Positions 7,621 to 17,542 of a stretch of DNA of 64,000 nt are shown piece after piece (position 1 is the stretch's first letter; every line of letters begins with the position of its first letter). The stretch is from G963663775 sp963664255 (GTDB lineage Bacteria; Bacillota; Clostridia; Oscillospirales; Butyricicoccaceae). The stretch spans positions 2,108,001 to 2,172,000 of the forward strand of contig OY760938.1 in the NCBI GenBank assembly GCA_963664255.1. The letters run 5' to 3'. A program made the position numbers and the translations under genes. The notes beneath the pieces are model-generated. The model made no database searches. It was not told the origin of the DNA and worked only from the letters and a program-made list of their open reading frames with translations.

Positions 7621-10072
7621 GCGCGTTTGTGTGGTGGCGGTCGATACGGTGGTGTATGCGGTCGACCGACTGTATGATTATCGTGCACCTGCCGAACTGG
7701 CAGATATGGCGCAGGTTGGCTGTCGGGTGCTCGTGCCGTTCGGCAAAGGCAATCTGCATCGGGAAGGCATCATCGTGCTGCAGCGCGAAAGCAAAATTGA
7801 GGACAACCGTCTCAAGCCAATTTTAAGCGTGTTGGACAACGTCCCTGTTTTGGAAGGGGATATGCTCAAGCTGGCGGTGTATATGCGCGAGCGGCTGTAC
7901 TGCACATTTTTCGATTGTGTGCGCACCATGCTGCCCACTGGACTTTGGTTTCACCGACAGGAAACCTATGAACTGGCGGCACAGGTGAATACTGAAATAT
8001 ACGCGGAAAACGGCATCGACGCGCAGATTTTAGCGTGTTTTTCAGCTGAAAACCCCGTCCTAACAGTAGAAAAAATTGCCGCACAGGTGCATACAGAAGC
8101 CGCTGCCACACATCTGCAGGCATTGTGCCAAAAGGGGATTTTGGTGCGCAATACCCACTTATCCCAAAAGTCAAACGACAAGACCGAGCGTATGCTGACC
8201 CTAGCACTCGAGCCAGAAGAAGCCATGCGGCGCACGAAAAAAGGGCGCAGTGCAGTGCGTGCGGACGTGATTTCCTGTCTGGCAGATGGTTCTGCGATGA
8301 GCTGGAAGGATTTGCACTATATGACGGGGGCAAGCGATGCGGTGCTGCGCACGATGGTGAAAAATGGTCTGCTGCAGTTGTCCAAAGAAAAGCGCGAGCG
8401 TACCCCCGATTATACCGACATCCCACCTGCGCCGCCCGTGGTTTTGAGTGGGGCACAGCAGAACGTGTATGACGAATTGGCGGCACTGGCACAGCGCGGA
8501 GCAGCAGCGGCGGCACTTCTGCATGGCGTGACCGGCAGCGGCAAAACACAGATTTATATCCAGCTCATCGCTGACGCGGTGGCGCGGGGACAATCGGCTA
8601 TCTTATTGGTGCCGGAAATCGGACTGACACCGCAGATGATTCGGACGTTTGTTGGACATTTTGGGGGACAAGTGGCAGTACTGCATTCCGCGCTGTCCAT
8701 CGGAGAACGCTATGACAGCTGGAACAAAATCCGTGAGGGGCGTGCAAAGGTTGTGATTGGCACGCGTTCTGCGATTTTTGCGCCAGTGCAGAATCTTGGG
8801 GTTCTGATTTTGGACGAAGAGCAGGACAGCGCGTATAAATCCGAAATGCCGCCACGCTATCATGCACGGGATTTGGCAAAATATCGTGCGGTGCAGGCAA
8901 AGGCATTCTTGGTGCTGGGGTCGGCAACGCCTTCCATCGAAAGCTACTATGGTGCGCAGCAGGGGAAATATCCTGTGTTTGCGCTCAGCGAACGGTATCA
9001 AGGCACGCCGTTGCCGCACGTGGTGGTGTCCGATATGCGGGGCGTGCTGCGGCAAGGCATCAGCGGGTCAATCGGTCCGATTTTACACGAAGAATTGGCG
9101 TCCAACCTAAAAAATAAACAGCAATCCATTTTGTTTCTCAACCGCCGCGGCAACAGCCGTACGCTGACCTGTGTCATGTGCGGGTGGATGCCGGAATGTC
9201 CGTCTTGCTCGACCATGCTGACCTATCATTCGGTCAATGGACGTGCCATGTGCCATTATTGCGGCTATTCCATCAAGGTGACGGGAAGCTGTCCGGAATG
9301 CGGTAGTCAGCACCTGCAAGCCGAGATTCCGGGCACGCAAAAGGTGGAGGAAGAGCTGCAGGAGAAATTTCCGCAGGCGCGTATCCTGCGCATGGATGCC
9401 GACACGATGGGGGCACGCGGCGCATATGAAAAACTGCTCGATACCTTCGGAAACGGTAAAGCGGACATCCTTTTGGGCACACAAATGGTCACAAAGGGAT
9501 TGGATTTTGAACGCGTGACGTTGGTCGGTGTACTCGATGCCGACCAAGGGCTGTACGCACAGGATTATCGGGCGCGGGAACGCACGTTTTCACTCATCAC
9601 ACAGGTTGTGGGACGCGCGGGACGGCGATTTGCCAAGGGGCGTGCGGTGATTCAAACCCTGCAGCCATCTCACCCTGTGATTCTCGCTGCCGCGCGGCAG
9701 GATTATGCTGCGTTTTATGAAATGGAGATTGCAACGCGCGGTGCATTGCGGCATCCGCCACTGGAGCAGATTTTGGTGCTGACCGCTTCGGGCGAGTTGG
9801 AGCAACAGGTACTATCTGCCTTGGTGCGACTGAAAAAACGCATGGAAGGCTTGATGGAAGGGCAATTTGCGGACTTTCAATATCCGATTTTAGGGCCTGC
9901 GCCGGCAAGTGTGGTGCGCGTCAGTGGCAGATACCGCTATCATTTGATGATGCGCTGTCCAGAAGGCAAGCGGCGGCGTGCACTGATTTCCGGCATTTTG
10001 CGGGAATTTGCACGAGATAAGCAAAACAAAGGCATTGCATTGTTTGCAGACCAAAATCCTGAAACCGTATAA
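7613..10072 (+). CDS. priA: Primosomal replication restart helicase PriA
   Basis: 819 residues. PriA recognises abandoned forks and reloads the replicative helicase. The N-terminal fork-binding region has LYDYRAP and GCRVLVPFG. The helicase core starts near residue 285 with the Walker A motif HGVTGSGKTQIY. The Walker B reads LDEEQDSAYKS, with Gln where many PriA proteins have His. GSATPSIES is motif III. A zinc-binding insertion carries CVMCGWMPECPSCS and CHYCG...CPECG (eight Cys). Motif V/VI are GTQMVTKGLDFE and QVVGRAGR. It overlaps coaBC by 8 bp. Confidence 0.95.
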   Translation: MIERVCVVAVDTVVYAVDRLYDYRAPAELADMAQVGCRVLVPFGKGNLHREGIIVLQRESKIEDNRLKPILSVLDNVPVLEGDMLKLAVYMRERLYCTFFDCVRTMLPTGLWFHRQETYELAAQVNTEIYAENGIDAQILACFSAENPVLTVEKIAAQVHTEAAATHLQALCQKGILVRNTHLSQKSNDKTERMLTLALEPEEAMRRTKKGRSAVRADVISCLADGSAMSWKDLHYMTGASDAVLRTMVKNGLLQLSKEKRERTPDYTDIPPAPPVVLSGAQQNVYDELAALAQRGAAAAALLHGVTGSGKTQIYIQLIADAVARGQSAILLVPEIGLTPQMIRTFVGHFGGQVAVLHSALSIGERYDSWNKIREGRAKVVIGTRSAIFAPVQNLGVLILDEEQDSAYKSEMPPRYHARDLAKYRAVQAKAFLVLGSATPSIESYYGAQQGKYPVFALSERYQGTPLPHVVVSDMRGVLRQGISGSIGPILHEELASNLKNKQQSILFLNRRGNSRTLTCVMCGWMPECPSCSTMLTYHSVNGRAMCHYCGYSIKVTGSCPECGSQHLQAEIPGTQKVEEELQEKFPQARILRMDADTMGARGAYEKLLDTFGNGKADILLGTQMVTKGLDFERVTLVGVLDADQGLYAQDYRARERTFSLITQVVGRAGRRFAKGRAVIQTLQPSHPVILAAARQDYAAFYEMEIATRGALRHPPLEQILVLTASGELEQQVLSALVRLKKRMEGLMEGQFADFQYPILGPAPASVVRVSGRYRYHLMMRCPEGKRRRALISGILREFARDKQNKGIALFADQNPETV

Positions 10073-10087
10073 AAAGGAGTTATAAGA

Positions 10088-10573
10088 ATGGCATTACGAA
10101 CGATTTTGACGCAAGGCGAGGAAGCGCTGGAAAAGCGTTGCCGACCAGTGACCGAATTTGACGACCGCTTGCATCAGTTGCTGGATGATATGAGAGAAAC
10201 CTTGGAGGCATCGCGCGGCGTGGGACTGGCAGCCCCGCAGATTGGCATTTTGCGCCGTGTGGTGCTGGTGGTGGACATTTATAAAGACCCCGAGGAACTG
10301 ATTGAGCTCATCAATCCAGAAGTGATTGAAACCCGCGGCGAACATGAAATCGTCGAGGGCTGTTTGTCTGTGCCGGGTGTGTTTGGGTATGTCAAACGAC
10401 CTGAATGGGCAAAAATCCGTGCGCAGGACCGCTATGGAAATTGGTTTGAGCGAGAGGGCGAAAATGTGGTGGCACAATGCTTCTGCCACGAAACCGAACA
10501 TCTGGACGGGCATCTTTTCACCGAAAAAGTGGTAGAATATATCGACCAGGAGGAAATGGAGCAGCCGCAATGA
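10088..10573 (+). CDS. def: Peptide deformylase
   Basis: 161 residues. It removes the N-formyl group from nascent proteins. The three family motifs are present: GVGLAAPQIG (residues 45-54), EGCLSVPG (about 90-97) with the metal-binding Cys, and CHETEHLDG (about 135-143) with the HExxH metal site. AAAAGGAG precedes the ATG. It shares ATGA with fmt, the partner that adds the formyl group to initiator tRNA. Confidence 0.96.
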   Translation: MALRTILTQGEEALEKRCRPVTEFDDRLHQLLDDMRETLEASRGVGLAAPQIGILRRVVLVVDIYKDPEELIELINPEVIETRGEHEIVEGCLSVPGVFGYVKRPEWAKIRAQDRYGNWFEREGENVVAQCFCHETEHLDGHLFTEKVVEYIDQEEMEQPQ

Positions 10574-11499
10574 GAATTGTCTACATGGGTACACCGGATT
10601 TTGCAGTGCCAACCCTCATAAAGCTGCAAGAGAGTGGACATGAAATCGTTGGCGTGTTCACCCAGCCGGACAAACCGCAGGGGCGCAAAATGATTTTGAC
10701 GCCGCCGCCGGTCAAGCAGCAGGCGATGGAATATGGCATTCCGGTCTATCAGCCGGAAACCTTCAAAAACGGTGCGTGTGCAGAGCTTTTGCAGGAATTG
10801 GCGCCGGATTTGATTGTGGTGGTGGCATATGGAAAGTTATTGCCCAAATATGTGCTGGAGTTGCCGCAGCATGGCTGCATCAATGTGCACGGGTCGCTGC
10901 TGCCGCGTTGGCGGGGTGCGGCACCCATTCAGTGGTCGGTCATTGCGGGGGACAAAACCGCAGGTGTCACCACGATGCAAATGGATGTGGGTCTGGACAC
11001 GGGCGATATGCTGCTGACCTATGAAACCGAAATTGGCGCGCGGGAAACCGCAGGAGAACTCTATGAACGGCTGGCGGAACGCGGCGCAGAATTGCTCCTC
11101 GAAACGCTGCAGCGATTAGAAGCGGGGACATTGCAGCCAAAGGCGCAGGTGGACAGCGCGTCCTGCTATGCGTCGATGCTCGACAAGCAGCTGGCGGTGG
11201 TTGACTGGTCAAAATCGGCACAGGAAATCGACTGCTTGATTCGTGGACTCAACCCTTGGCCGATTGCGCTGACTACCCTGCATGGCGAGCGCATGAAGCT
11301 CTATGCGGCAGAGCCGACCGAAGGCAGCGGCACAGCAGGCACAGTGCTGTCCGCAGATGCCAAGCGCGGCATTGTGGTGGCGTGCGGGGAGGATGCACTG
11401 TGTTTGACCGAAATCCAAGTGGTTGGAAAAAAGCGGATGCGCGCGGTGGATTTTCTGCGCGGACACGCGGTCGAAGCAGGCACAATTTTGGGGGCATAA
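10570..11499 (+). CDS. fmt: Methionyl-tRNA formyltransferase
   Basis: 309 residues, normal length. It transfers a formyl group from 10-formyl-tetrahydrofolate to Met-tRNA. The start MRIVYMGTPDFAVPTL is the family N-terminus and overlaps the def stop as ATGA; a longer in-frame start at 10477 would lie inside def. The catalytic region shows CINVHGSLLPRWRGAAPIQW, with the essential Asn and His, and the folate-binding DVGLDTGDML. The C-terminal OB-like domain binds tRNA. Confidence 0.96.
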   Translation: MRIVYMGTPDFAVPTLIKLQESGHEIVGVFTQPDKPQGRKMILTPPPVKQQAMEYGIPVYQPETFKNGACAELLQELAPDLIVVVAYGKLLPKYVLELPQHGCINVHGSLLPRWRGAAPIQWSVIAGDKTAGVTTMQMDVGLDTGDMLLTYETEIGARETAGELYERLAERGAELLLETLQRLEAGTLQPKAQVDSASCYASMLDKQLAVVDWSKSAQEIDCLIRGLNPWPIALTTLHGERMKLYAAEPTEGSGTAGTVLSADAKRGIVVACGEDALCLTEIQVVGKKRMRAVDFLRGHAVEAGTILGA

Positions 11500-11640
11500 G
11501 AGAAAACAAAGATACCGAACCCATTTTAAGAACCTGTATTCATAAACAAGAACGGGTGAATTTGAGAAAGATTTCTTAAATACGACTGTTAGGCGTTATG
11601 CATACAGATTCTAAGGAAGAAAGATTGGCGGTAGAGAACA

Positions 11641-12348
11641 ATGTTTGGTTATGGTTATTATGGCATTGATTTGTACTATATTGTACTGATTTTGCCCTGT
11701 GTGGTGCTCGCTTTGTGGGCACAGATGAGTGTGCAGCATAATTTCAAAAAATATTCACGGGTGCGCAATCGGCGCGGATTGACTGGTGCACAGGCGGCAC
11801 AGGCGGTTTTGCGGCAAAACGGCGTGCAGAATGTGCGATTTGAACGTGTGGCAGGCAATTTGAGTGACCACTATGACCCGTCGGGCAATGTCATTCGCCT
11901 GTCGAGCGATGTGTATGATTCCACCTCGGTTGCCGCCATCGGCGTGGCGTGCCATGAGGCAGGACACGCAGTGCAGTACAACAAAAATTATGCCCCGATT
12001 CGCCTGCGTGCCGCGATTGTACCGATGACACAGTTTGGGTCTACCCTTTCTTGGCCATTGCTGTTGGTCGGTTTTCTTTTCAACAGCAGTATGCTGATTT
12101 TGGCGGGCATTGCTTTGTTTGCATTATCCACGGTGTTTCAACTGGTCACCTTACCAGTGGAGCTGGACGCGTCACGCCGTGCGTTGGCGGCGATTCAAAG
12201 CGGGTATTTGCTCGATGCAGACGAATATCCCATGGCAAAAAAGACGCTGTTTGCAGCAGCCATGACCTATGTCGCGGCATTGGCGGTATCTGTGGCACAG
12301 CTGGTGCGGTTGCTGCTGATTTTTGGAGGACGAAGCAGAGATGATTAA
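11641..12348 (+). CDS. Membrane zinc metallopeptidase (YugP family)
   Basis: 235 residues. An N-terminal hydrophobic segment (about 8-25) precedes the cytosolic or outer catalytic part. The zinc site HEAGHAVQY is at about residue 105. Three more hydrophobic stretches follow: about 130-150, 150-168 and 200-225. This matches the YugP family of putative neutral zinc metallopeptidases, whose substrates are not known. It sits between fmt and rsmB in many clostridia. A 141-bp gap precedes it, and no clear terminator lies there. It overlaps rsmB by 8 bp. Confidence 0.88.
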   Translation: MFGYGYYGIDLYYIVLILPCVVLALWAQMSVQHNFKKYSRVRNRRGLTGAQAAQAVLRQNGVQNVRFERVAGNLSDHYDPSGNVIRLSSDVYDSTSVAAIGVACHEAGHAVQYNKNYAPIRLRAAIVPMTQFGSTLSWPLLLVGFLFNSSMLILAGIALFALSTVFQLVTLPVELDASRRALAAIQSGYLLDADEYPMAKKTLFAAAMTYVAALAVSVAQLVRLLLIFGGRSRDD

Positions 12349-13690
12349 AAAACGGCCACATACCCCACGAGAAGTGGCGGCGTTTACGCTGTTTTCTATG
12401 GCAGAGGAAGCGGCATGGTCCGATGGTGCGCTGCATCAGTATTTGGAGCGTGCCCATCTGCCTGCAAGGGATGCCGCTTTGGCAACACGGTTGGCATATG
12501 GCGTGGTGCAAAACCGCGCCTTATGTGATTTTTATCTGTCTAAATTTTCCGCAGTACGATTGAAAAAAATCGCCCCGCGGGTGTTGGATTGCCTGCGTAT
12601 GGGGGTCTATCAGCTGACCATGCTCGACAAAATCCCATCCCATGCAGCAGTGGGCGAAAGTGTTGCGCTCATCAAGCAATACGGGCACGCCAACGAGCGC
12701 ACGGTGAAGTTTGCAAATGGGCTGCTGCGTGCGGTGGCACGGGCAGTGGAAACAAATACCCTTCCGGTGCTGGATTGTCCGGATAAGGAAAGCTATTATG
12801 CGATGCGATATAGCCATCCCGAATGGTTGGTGCGCCAATTTTCGGCGCAATTTGGACAAAAACAGGCGGGCTTGCTGTGTGAGGCAAACAATGCCGATGC
12901 ACCGATTTCGCTGCGGGTGAACACGCGTCGCACGACGACAGGGGTGGTATTGGCGCAGCTGCAGGAGGCAGGTATGGAAGCAAGACCGCACGAACAGGTG
13001 CAAAACATCATTTTGTGCAGTGGCGGGGACATTGCGGCGCTGCCGCTGTTCCAAAACGGCGATGTGACGGTGCAGGATGCCGCAAGTGCGGTGTGTGTGG
13101 AGGTGTTACAGCCACAGCCGCACACGGTAACGATAGATTGCTGTGCCGCACCGGGCGGCAAAAGCTTTTTGATTGCAGAAAAAATGCAGGACACCGGAAC
13201 GGTGATTTCCTGTGATATATATACGCATAAATTGGATAGAATACAAGCAGGTGCACAGCGGCTTGGGCTGCACTGCATCGAAACCCGCTTGGCGGATGCC
13301 ACCCAGATGCAAAGCGATTTGGTGGGGCGTGCACAGACGGTTTTGTGTGATGTGCCTTGCTCCGGAATGGGGATTATCCGTAAAAAACCAGAGATTCGCT
13401 ACAAAGAAGAAACCGCACTGGCAGAACTGCCATCGATTCAGCGGAAGATTTTGGAGAACTGCGCACAATATGTGCAGGTGGGCGGTACATTGGTCTATTC
13501 AACCTGCACCATTTTAAAGCGGGAAAATGAAGATGTAGTGCAGGATTTTCTGGTGGCGCATCCTGAATTTACGGCGCAAAGCTTCACCCATCCGATTTGC
13601 GGAGAGCGAGAGGACGGCATGGTTACGCTGCTGCCGCATATCCATGCTACCGATGGATTTTTCATTGCCAAGCTAAGGAGAAACGCATGA
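12341..13690 (+). CDS. rsmB: 16S rRNA (cytosine-967-C5)-methyltransferase
   Basis: 449 residues. Residues 1-145 form a NusB-like RNA-binding domain (RLAYGVVQNRALCDFYLSKF, RMGVYQLTMLDKIPSHAAVG). The remainder is the SAM-dependent methyltransferase: DCCAAPGGKSF motif I, CDVPCSGMGIIRKKPEI with the release Cys, and VYSTCTI with the catalytic Cys. The ATG at 12341 follows GGAGGACG; an in-frame ATG 18 bp upstream is less well placed. Both ends overlap neighbours, with ATGA shared with rlmN. Confidence 0.94.
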   Translation: MIKKRPHTPREVAAFTLFSMAEEAAWSDGALHQYLERAHLPARDAALATRLAYGVVQNRALCDFYLSKFSAVRLKKIAPRVLDCLRMGVYQLTMLDKIPSHAAVGESVALIKQYGHANERTVKFANGLLRAVARAVETNTLPVLDCPDKESYYAMRYSHPEWLVRQFSAQFGQKQAGLLCEANNADAPISLRVNTRRTTTGVVLAQLQEAGMEARPHEQVQNIILCSGGDIAALPLFQNGDVTVQDAASAVCVEVLQPQPHTVTIDCCAAPGGKSFLIAEKMQDTGTVISCDIYTHKLDRIQAGAQRLGLHCIETRLADATQMQSDLVGRAQTVLCDVPCSGMGIIRKKPEIRYKEETALAELPSIQRKILENCAQYVQVGGTLVYSTCTILKRENEDVVQDFLVAHPEFTAQSFTHPICGEREDGMVTLLPHIHATDGFFIAKLRRNA

Positions 13691-14724
13691 CAGAAATCAA
13701 ATGCCTGACAATCGAAGAGCTGAAAGCGGCATTGGTGGAGATGGGCGAAAAGCCCTTTCGTGCCAAGCCGATTTTCAAGTGGCTGCATCAGCCGGTGACC
13801 TCCTTCGAGGAAATGACCGACCAGTCCAAAGCCTTGCGAGAAAAGCTCAATGCACGATTTTTATTGACCGTGCCGCAGGTCGCACGCAAGCAGATTTCCA
13901 AGGTCGATGGCACAGCGAAATATTTGTGGCAGCTGCATGATGGCGAGTGTGTGGAAAGTGTGCTGATGCGCTATCGGCATGGCAACACCGTCTGCGTATC
14001 CACGCAGGTCGGCTGCCGCATGGGGTGCGCCTTTTGTGCATCGGGACTGGATGGACTGAAACGCCATTTGTCCGCCGGAGAAATTCTAGACCAGGTGCTG
14101 TTTATGCAACAGGAAAGCGGAGAGTCGATACATAACATCGTGCTGATGGGTACGGGTGAGCCACTGGATAATTATGACAATGTGCTGCGGTTTCTGCGGC
14201 TGGTCAGCTGTGCAGACGGCATCAACATTGGGCAAAGGCATATTTCGGTATCCACCAGTGGGCTTGCTGACCGCATTGAGCAGCTCGCCAAAGAAAAACT
14301 GCAGATTACGCTTTCCATCTCTCTGCACGCACCAGATAATGAAAGCCGCAGCCGCATGATGCCCGTCAACAAAAGCTATCCCATTGAGCGGCTGATACAA
14401 GCCACCAATGCGTATTTTGACCAGACAGGGCGCAGAGTTTCTTATGAATATGCCATGGCGCATGGTGTCAGCGACCGCCCTTGGCAGGCGGAAGCACTGG
14501 CAAAGCTGCTGCGTGGACGACCGGCGCATGTCAATTTGATTCCGCTCAATCCCGTCAAGGAGAGTGCATTGCAGCCGAGCACCCAAGCGGATGTGCGAAA
14601 ATTTCAGCAAATCCTAGAGAAGCAGGGTATTTCTGCCACGGTTCGCAGAAGATTGGGTCCCGATATTGATGCGGCGTGCGGACAGCTGCGGCATAGGACG
14701 ATGCAGGAGGAGAAATACGAATGA
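13687..14724 (+). CDS. rlmN: 23S rRNA (adenine-2503-C2)-methyltransferase, radical SAM
   Basis: 345 residues. It methylates A2503 of 23S rRNA and A37 of some tRNAs. The radical SAM cluster motif CRMGCAFCASG (CxxxCxxC) is at about residue 112. LMGTGEPLDNYDNVL follows, and the methyl-carrier Cys is near the C-terminus in DAACGQL. The N-terminal FRAKPIFKWLHQ is the family's RNA-binding segment. It starts within the rsmB stop and ends within the prpC start (ATGA at both ends), so translation is coupled. Confidence 0.96.
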   Translation: MTEIKCLTIEELKAALVEMGEKPFRAKPIFKWLHQPVTSFEEMTDQSKALREKLNARFLLTVPQVARKQISKVDGTAKYLWQLHDGECVESVLMRYRHGNTVCVSTQVGCRMGCAFCASGLDGLKRHLSAGEILDQVLFMQQESGESIHNIVLMGTGEPLDNYDNVLRFLRLVSCADGINIGQRHISVSTSGLADRIEQLAKEKLQITLSISLHAPDNESRSRMMPVNKSYPIERLIQATNAYFDQTGRRVSYEYAMAHGVSDRPWQAEALAKLLRGRPAHVNLIPLNPVKESALQPSTQADVRKFQQILEKQGISATVRRRLGPDIDAACGQLRHRTMQEEKYE

Positions 14725-15467
14725 AAGCGTATGGAAAAAGTGATAAAGGGCGCGTGCGTGCGACCAATCAAGATGCCTTTGCAATCGATATTCGTCCGAA
14801 CGTGTGTCTTTTAGTGGTTTGTGATGGCATGGGCGGTGCAAATGCCGGTAATGTGGCAAGTCGATTTGCGACAGAGCAGTTTATGGAGGTTCTGCGTCAC
14901 TATGTGCAGCAGGGGGATTTGAGCCAAATGGCGATACGAAAAATGCTGACAGAGGCGACACGTGAGGCAAACCAACGTGTATATGGACTTAGCCGCGCAC
15001 AACCGGAGTTTTCAGGAATGGGCACCACGTTGGTGGGCGCGGTGGTCACGGAAAACTTGCTGACCATCGTTAATGTGGGGGACAGCCGTGCCTACTGCAT
15101 CGGCAAGCACGGTGCGGAGCAGCTGACGATAGACCACTCTTATGTGGAAGAAATGGTGCGGTCCGGTAAGCTATCACGGGAGGATGCCAAGCACCATCCC
15201 AAACGAAACCTCATCACACGTGCGGTTGGCGTGGATGAGGAGGTTGTGTGTGACCTATACGAAGTGCATTTGACCGACGATGAAATGCTGCTGCTTTGCT
15301 CCGATGGCTTGAGTGGCATGGTGTCTGATGAGAACATCGCGGCGCTGCTGCAGCAGCCGGACAGCATGGAAAAGGTTGTTGAGGCTTTGATGGATGCGGC
15401 ATATGACAATGGCGGCGTGGATAATATCACAGCGGTTCTGTTTCAGCGCGGTAACGCAGAGAAGTAA
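14721..15467 (+). CDS. prpC: PP2C-type serine/threonine phosphatase PrpC
   Basis: 248 residues, standard for the Stp/PrpC family. Metal-binding motifs are DGMGGANAG (about residue 36), VNVGDSRAYCI (about 116), and CSDGLSGMV and GGVDNITAVL near the C-terminus. It removes phosphate from proteins modified by the neighbouring kinase PrkC and so resets that signal. RTRN-type N-terminal RVRATNQDAFAI is also present. The gene overlaps rlmN by 4 bp and is 12 bp from prkC. Confidence 0.95.
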   Translation: MKAYGKSDKGRVRATNQDAFAIDIRPNVCLLVVCDGMGGANAGNVASRFATEQFMEVLRHYVQQGDLSQMAIRKMLTEATREANQRVYGLSRAQPEFSGMGTTLVGAVVTENLLTIVNVGDSRAYCIGKHGAEQLTIDHSYVEEMVRSGKLSREDAKHHPKRNLITRAVGVDEEVVCDLYEVHLTDDEMLLLCSDGLSGMVSDENIAALLQQPDSMEKVVEALMDAAYDNGGVDNITAVLFQRGNAEK

Positions 15468-15479
15468 GGGGTGAATTGT

Positions 15480-17519
15480 ATGGATAAATACATAGGAAAG
15501 CTTCTGGATGAGCGATATGAAGTGCTTGAAATCATTGGAATCGGTGGGATGGCAGTGGTCTATCGGGCACGCTGTCGGATTTTGAATCGATTTGTGGCAA
15601 TCAAGATTCTCAAAGATGAATATGCACAAAATGCAGAATTCCGTCGGCGGTTTTACATTGAATCGCAGGCGGTTGCAAAGCTTTCGCATAACAATATCGT
15701 GTCGGTCTATGATGTCAGCCATACGCAAGGGCTGGATTATATCGTGATGGAGTTGATTGAGGGTGTAACGCTGAAAGTGTATTTGGAGGAGCATGGCGGG
15801 CGGATTTCTTGGCAGGAAACGCTGTCCATTGCTCAGCAGATTGCCAGAGCACTCAGCCATGCACACAGCCGTGGCATCATTCACCAAGACATCAAATCGC
15901 AAAATGTGATTATTTTGCAGGATGGAACCGCGAAAGTCACCGATTTTGGCATTGCGTCCTTTGCAGGCAATCAGGAAACCAAGGTGATTCAGGAAGCCAT
16001 TGGTTCGGTGCACTATATTTCGCCGGAGCAGGCGAAGGGCTCCCGCATCGATTACCGCACGGACTTGTACTCCTTGGGCGTGGTGATGTATGAAATGCTG
16101 ACAGGGAACTTGCCGTTTGTGGGAGAAACACCTCTTGCCATTGTCATGCAGCATTTGAATGCCGTGCCGCTCCTGCCCTCGGAAATCGCCAGAGAGATTC
16201 CGCCGGGGATGGACCAAATTGTCATGCACGCCATGTGCCCCAATGTGCTGCAGCGATATACCACAGCAGATGAGCTGTTGGCGGACTTTATGCGATTGAA
16301 AAACAACCCGAACACCATTTTTCCCTATAATGGGGTGCAGGTGCGGGATGAAACACAGACCTTAAGCATGACACAGGCGATGCCAAGCTATCAGGACATT
16401 CGGAGGCAGGAACAAATGAAGCAGACAACACAGCCGTCCACCCAGCCCAGAGCACCGCAGAAAAAGAAAAAAGGTTTTTTTGAGCGCATGAGCCAGTCGC
16501 CTACGATGCTTGCAGGCTTTGCAGTGGCGTGCTTTGTGGTCATCGCATCGGTGGTAACCGGTATTTTGATTTTCAGCGGCGGCAGCAGTGCAAAAACCTA
16601 TGAAGTGCCCTCCTTCATCGGGCAAGACATTGAAGATGCTCTGACAGGGGACTATCAGCAGGTGTTTAATCTCAAACGTGGAGAAGATGTGGTCAGCGAC
16701 AAATACGCCGAAGGCACGGTGGTGGCACAGAGCGTGGAAGAAGGGGAAACAGTCACTTCAGGCGCAACGATTACGCTGGATGTCAGTGTTGGTGCAGGGG
16801 AAGCGGCAGCAGTGACCATTGCGGACTATACCGATGCACTGCAGAGCACCACGGAGAACGACTTGAAGCGGCAGAATATTTTGTACAGCGTGGTGGAGGA
16901 AGCTTCGGAAAAAGTGGAGCAGGGGCACGTGATTCGAACCGAGCCGCAGGCGGGCGGCAGCTTGCAGCAGAATGATTTGCTGATTGTCTATGTCAGCAGC
17001 GGCACGCCGAGCGTGGAAACCGCTGTGATGCCAAATGTGGTTGGAAAAACCCTTAAAGAAGCGGAACAGATGCTGAAAGCCTATAACATTGGCATCAAGA
17101 AAACCAAAATGGTGGAAAGCACCGAGCCGGAAAATACCGTGGTTTCGCAGGATATAGAGGGTGGAACCGAGGTGGAAGCGGGCGATAAGGTGATGCTGGA
17201 AATTTCCTCCGGCATTGCACCGGAGGTTACCGCGCCAGACAATACCGATACCACAGGTGACGGCACGGATACAAGCGGCACAGACACCGATACCGAAACG
17301 GTGGGCGAGGCAACCATTACCGTTGCCATTCCCGAGGAGGCGCAAAGCGGCAGCGCGCATATCGTCATCATATTGGATGACGGAAACACGGCATATGACC
17401 AGGTGCTGCAGGCACCCGGCACCATGGTGAATGTGACGGTGCAGGGCAGTGGTTCACGCTTGGCAACGGTGTATATCAACGACGCGAAGGTGTCAGAGAC
17501 ACCGATTACGTTTAATTGA
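15480..17519 (+). CDS. prkC: Ser/Thr protein kinase with PASTA domains (PrkC type)
   Basis: 679 residues. Kinase domain at 10-270: glycine loop GIGGMAVVYRA, catalytic Lys42 in VAIKILK, HQD at 135-137 and DFG at 155-157. The loop Gln replaces the Arg of the usual HRD. A basic linker leads to one membrane span at about 343-365. Three PASTA repeats (about 375-590) follow and bind muropeptides outside the cell. After them come a Thr/Asp-rich linker and a C-terminal beta domain of about 75 residues. I chose ATG 15480 because AAGGGG lies 8 bp upstream; a GTG 9 bp earlier is also possible. It pairs with prpC. Confidence 0.94.
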   Translation: MDKYIGKLLDERYEVLEIIGIGGMAVVYRARCRILNRFVAIKILKDEYAQNAEFRRRFYIESQAVAKLSHNNIVSVYDVSHTQGLDYIVMELIEGVTLKVYLEEHGGRISWQETLSIAQQIARALSHAHSRGIIHQDIKSQNVIILQDGTAKVTDFGIASFAGNQETKVIQEAIGSVHYISPEQAKGSRIDYRTDLYSLGVVMYEMLTGNLPFVGETPLAIVMQHLNAVPLLPSEIAREIPPGMDQIVMHAMCPNVLQRYTTADELLADFMRLKNNPNTIFPYNGVQVRDETQTLSMTQAMPSYQDIRRQEQMKQTTQPSTQPRAPQKKKKGFFERMSQSPTMLAGFAVACFVVIASVVTGILIFSGGSSAKTYEVPSFIGQDIEDALTGDYQQVFNLKRGEDVVSDKYAEGTVVAQSVEEGETVTSGATITLDVSVGAGEAAAVTIADYTDALQSTTENDLKRQNILYSVVEEASEKVEQGHVIRTEPQAGGSLQQNDLLIVYVSSGTPSVETAVMPNVVGKTLKEAEQMLKAYNIGIKKTKMVESTEPENTVVSQDIEGGTEVEAGDKVMLEISSGIAPEVTAPDNTDTTGDGTDTSGTDTDTETVGEATITVAIPEEAQSGSAHIVIILDDGNTAYDQVLQAPGTMVNVTVQGSGSRLATVYINDAKVSETPITFN

Positions 17520-17542
17520 TGGCGGCGCAAAGGGAGGCGCAG

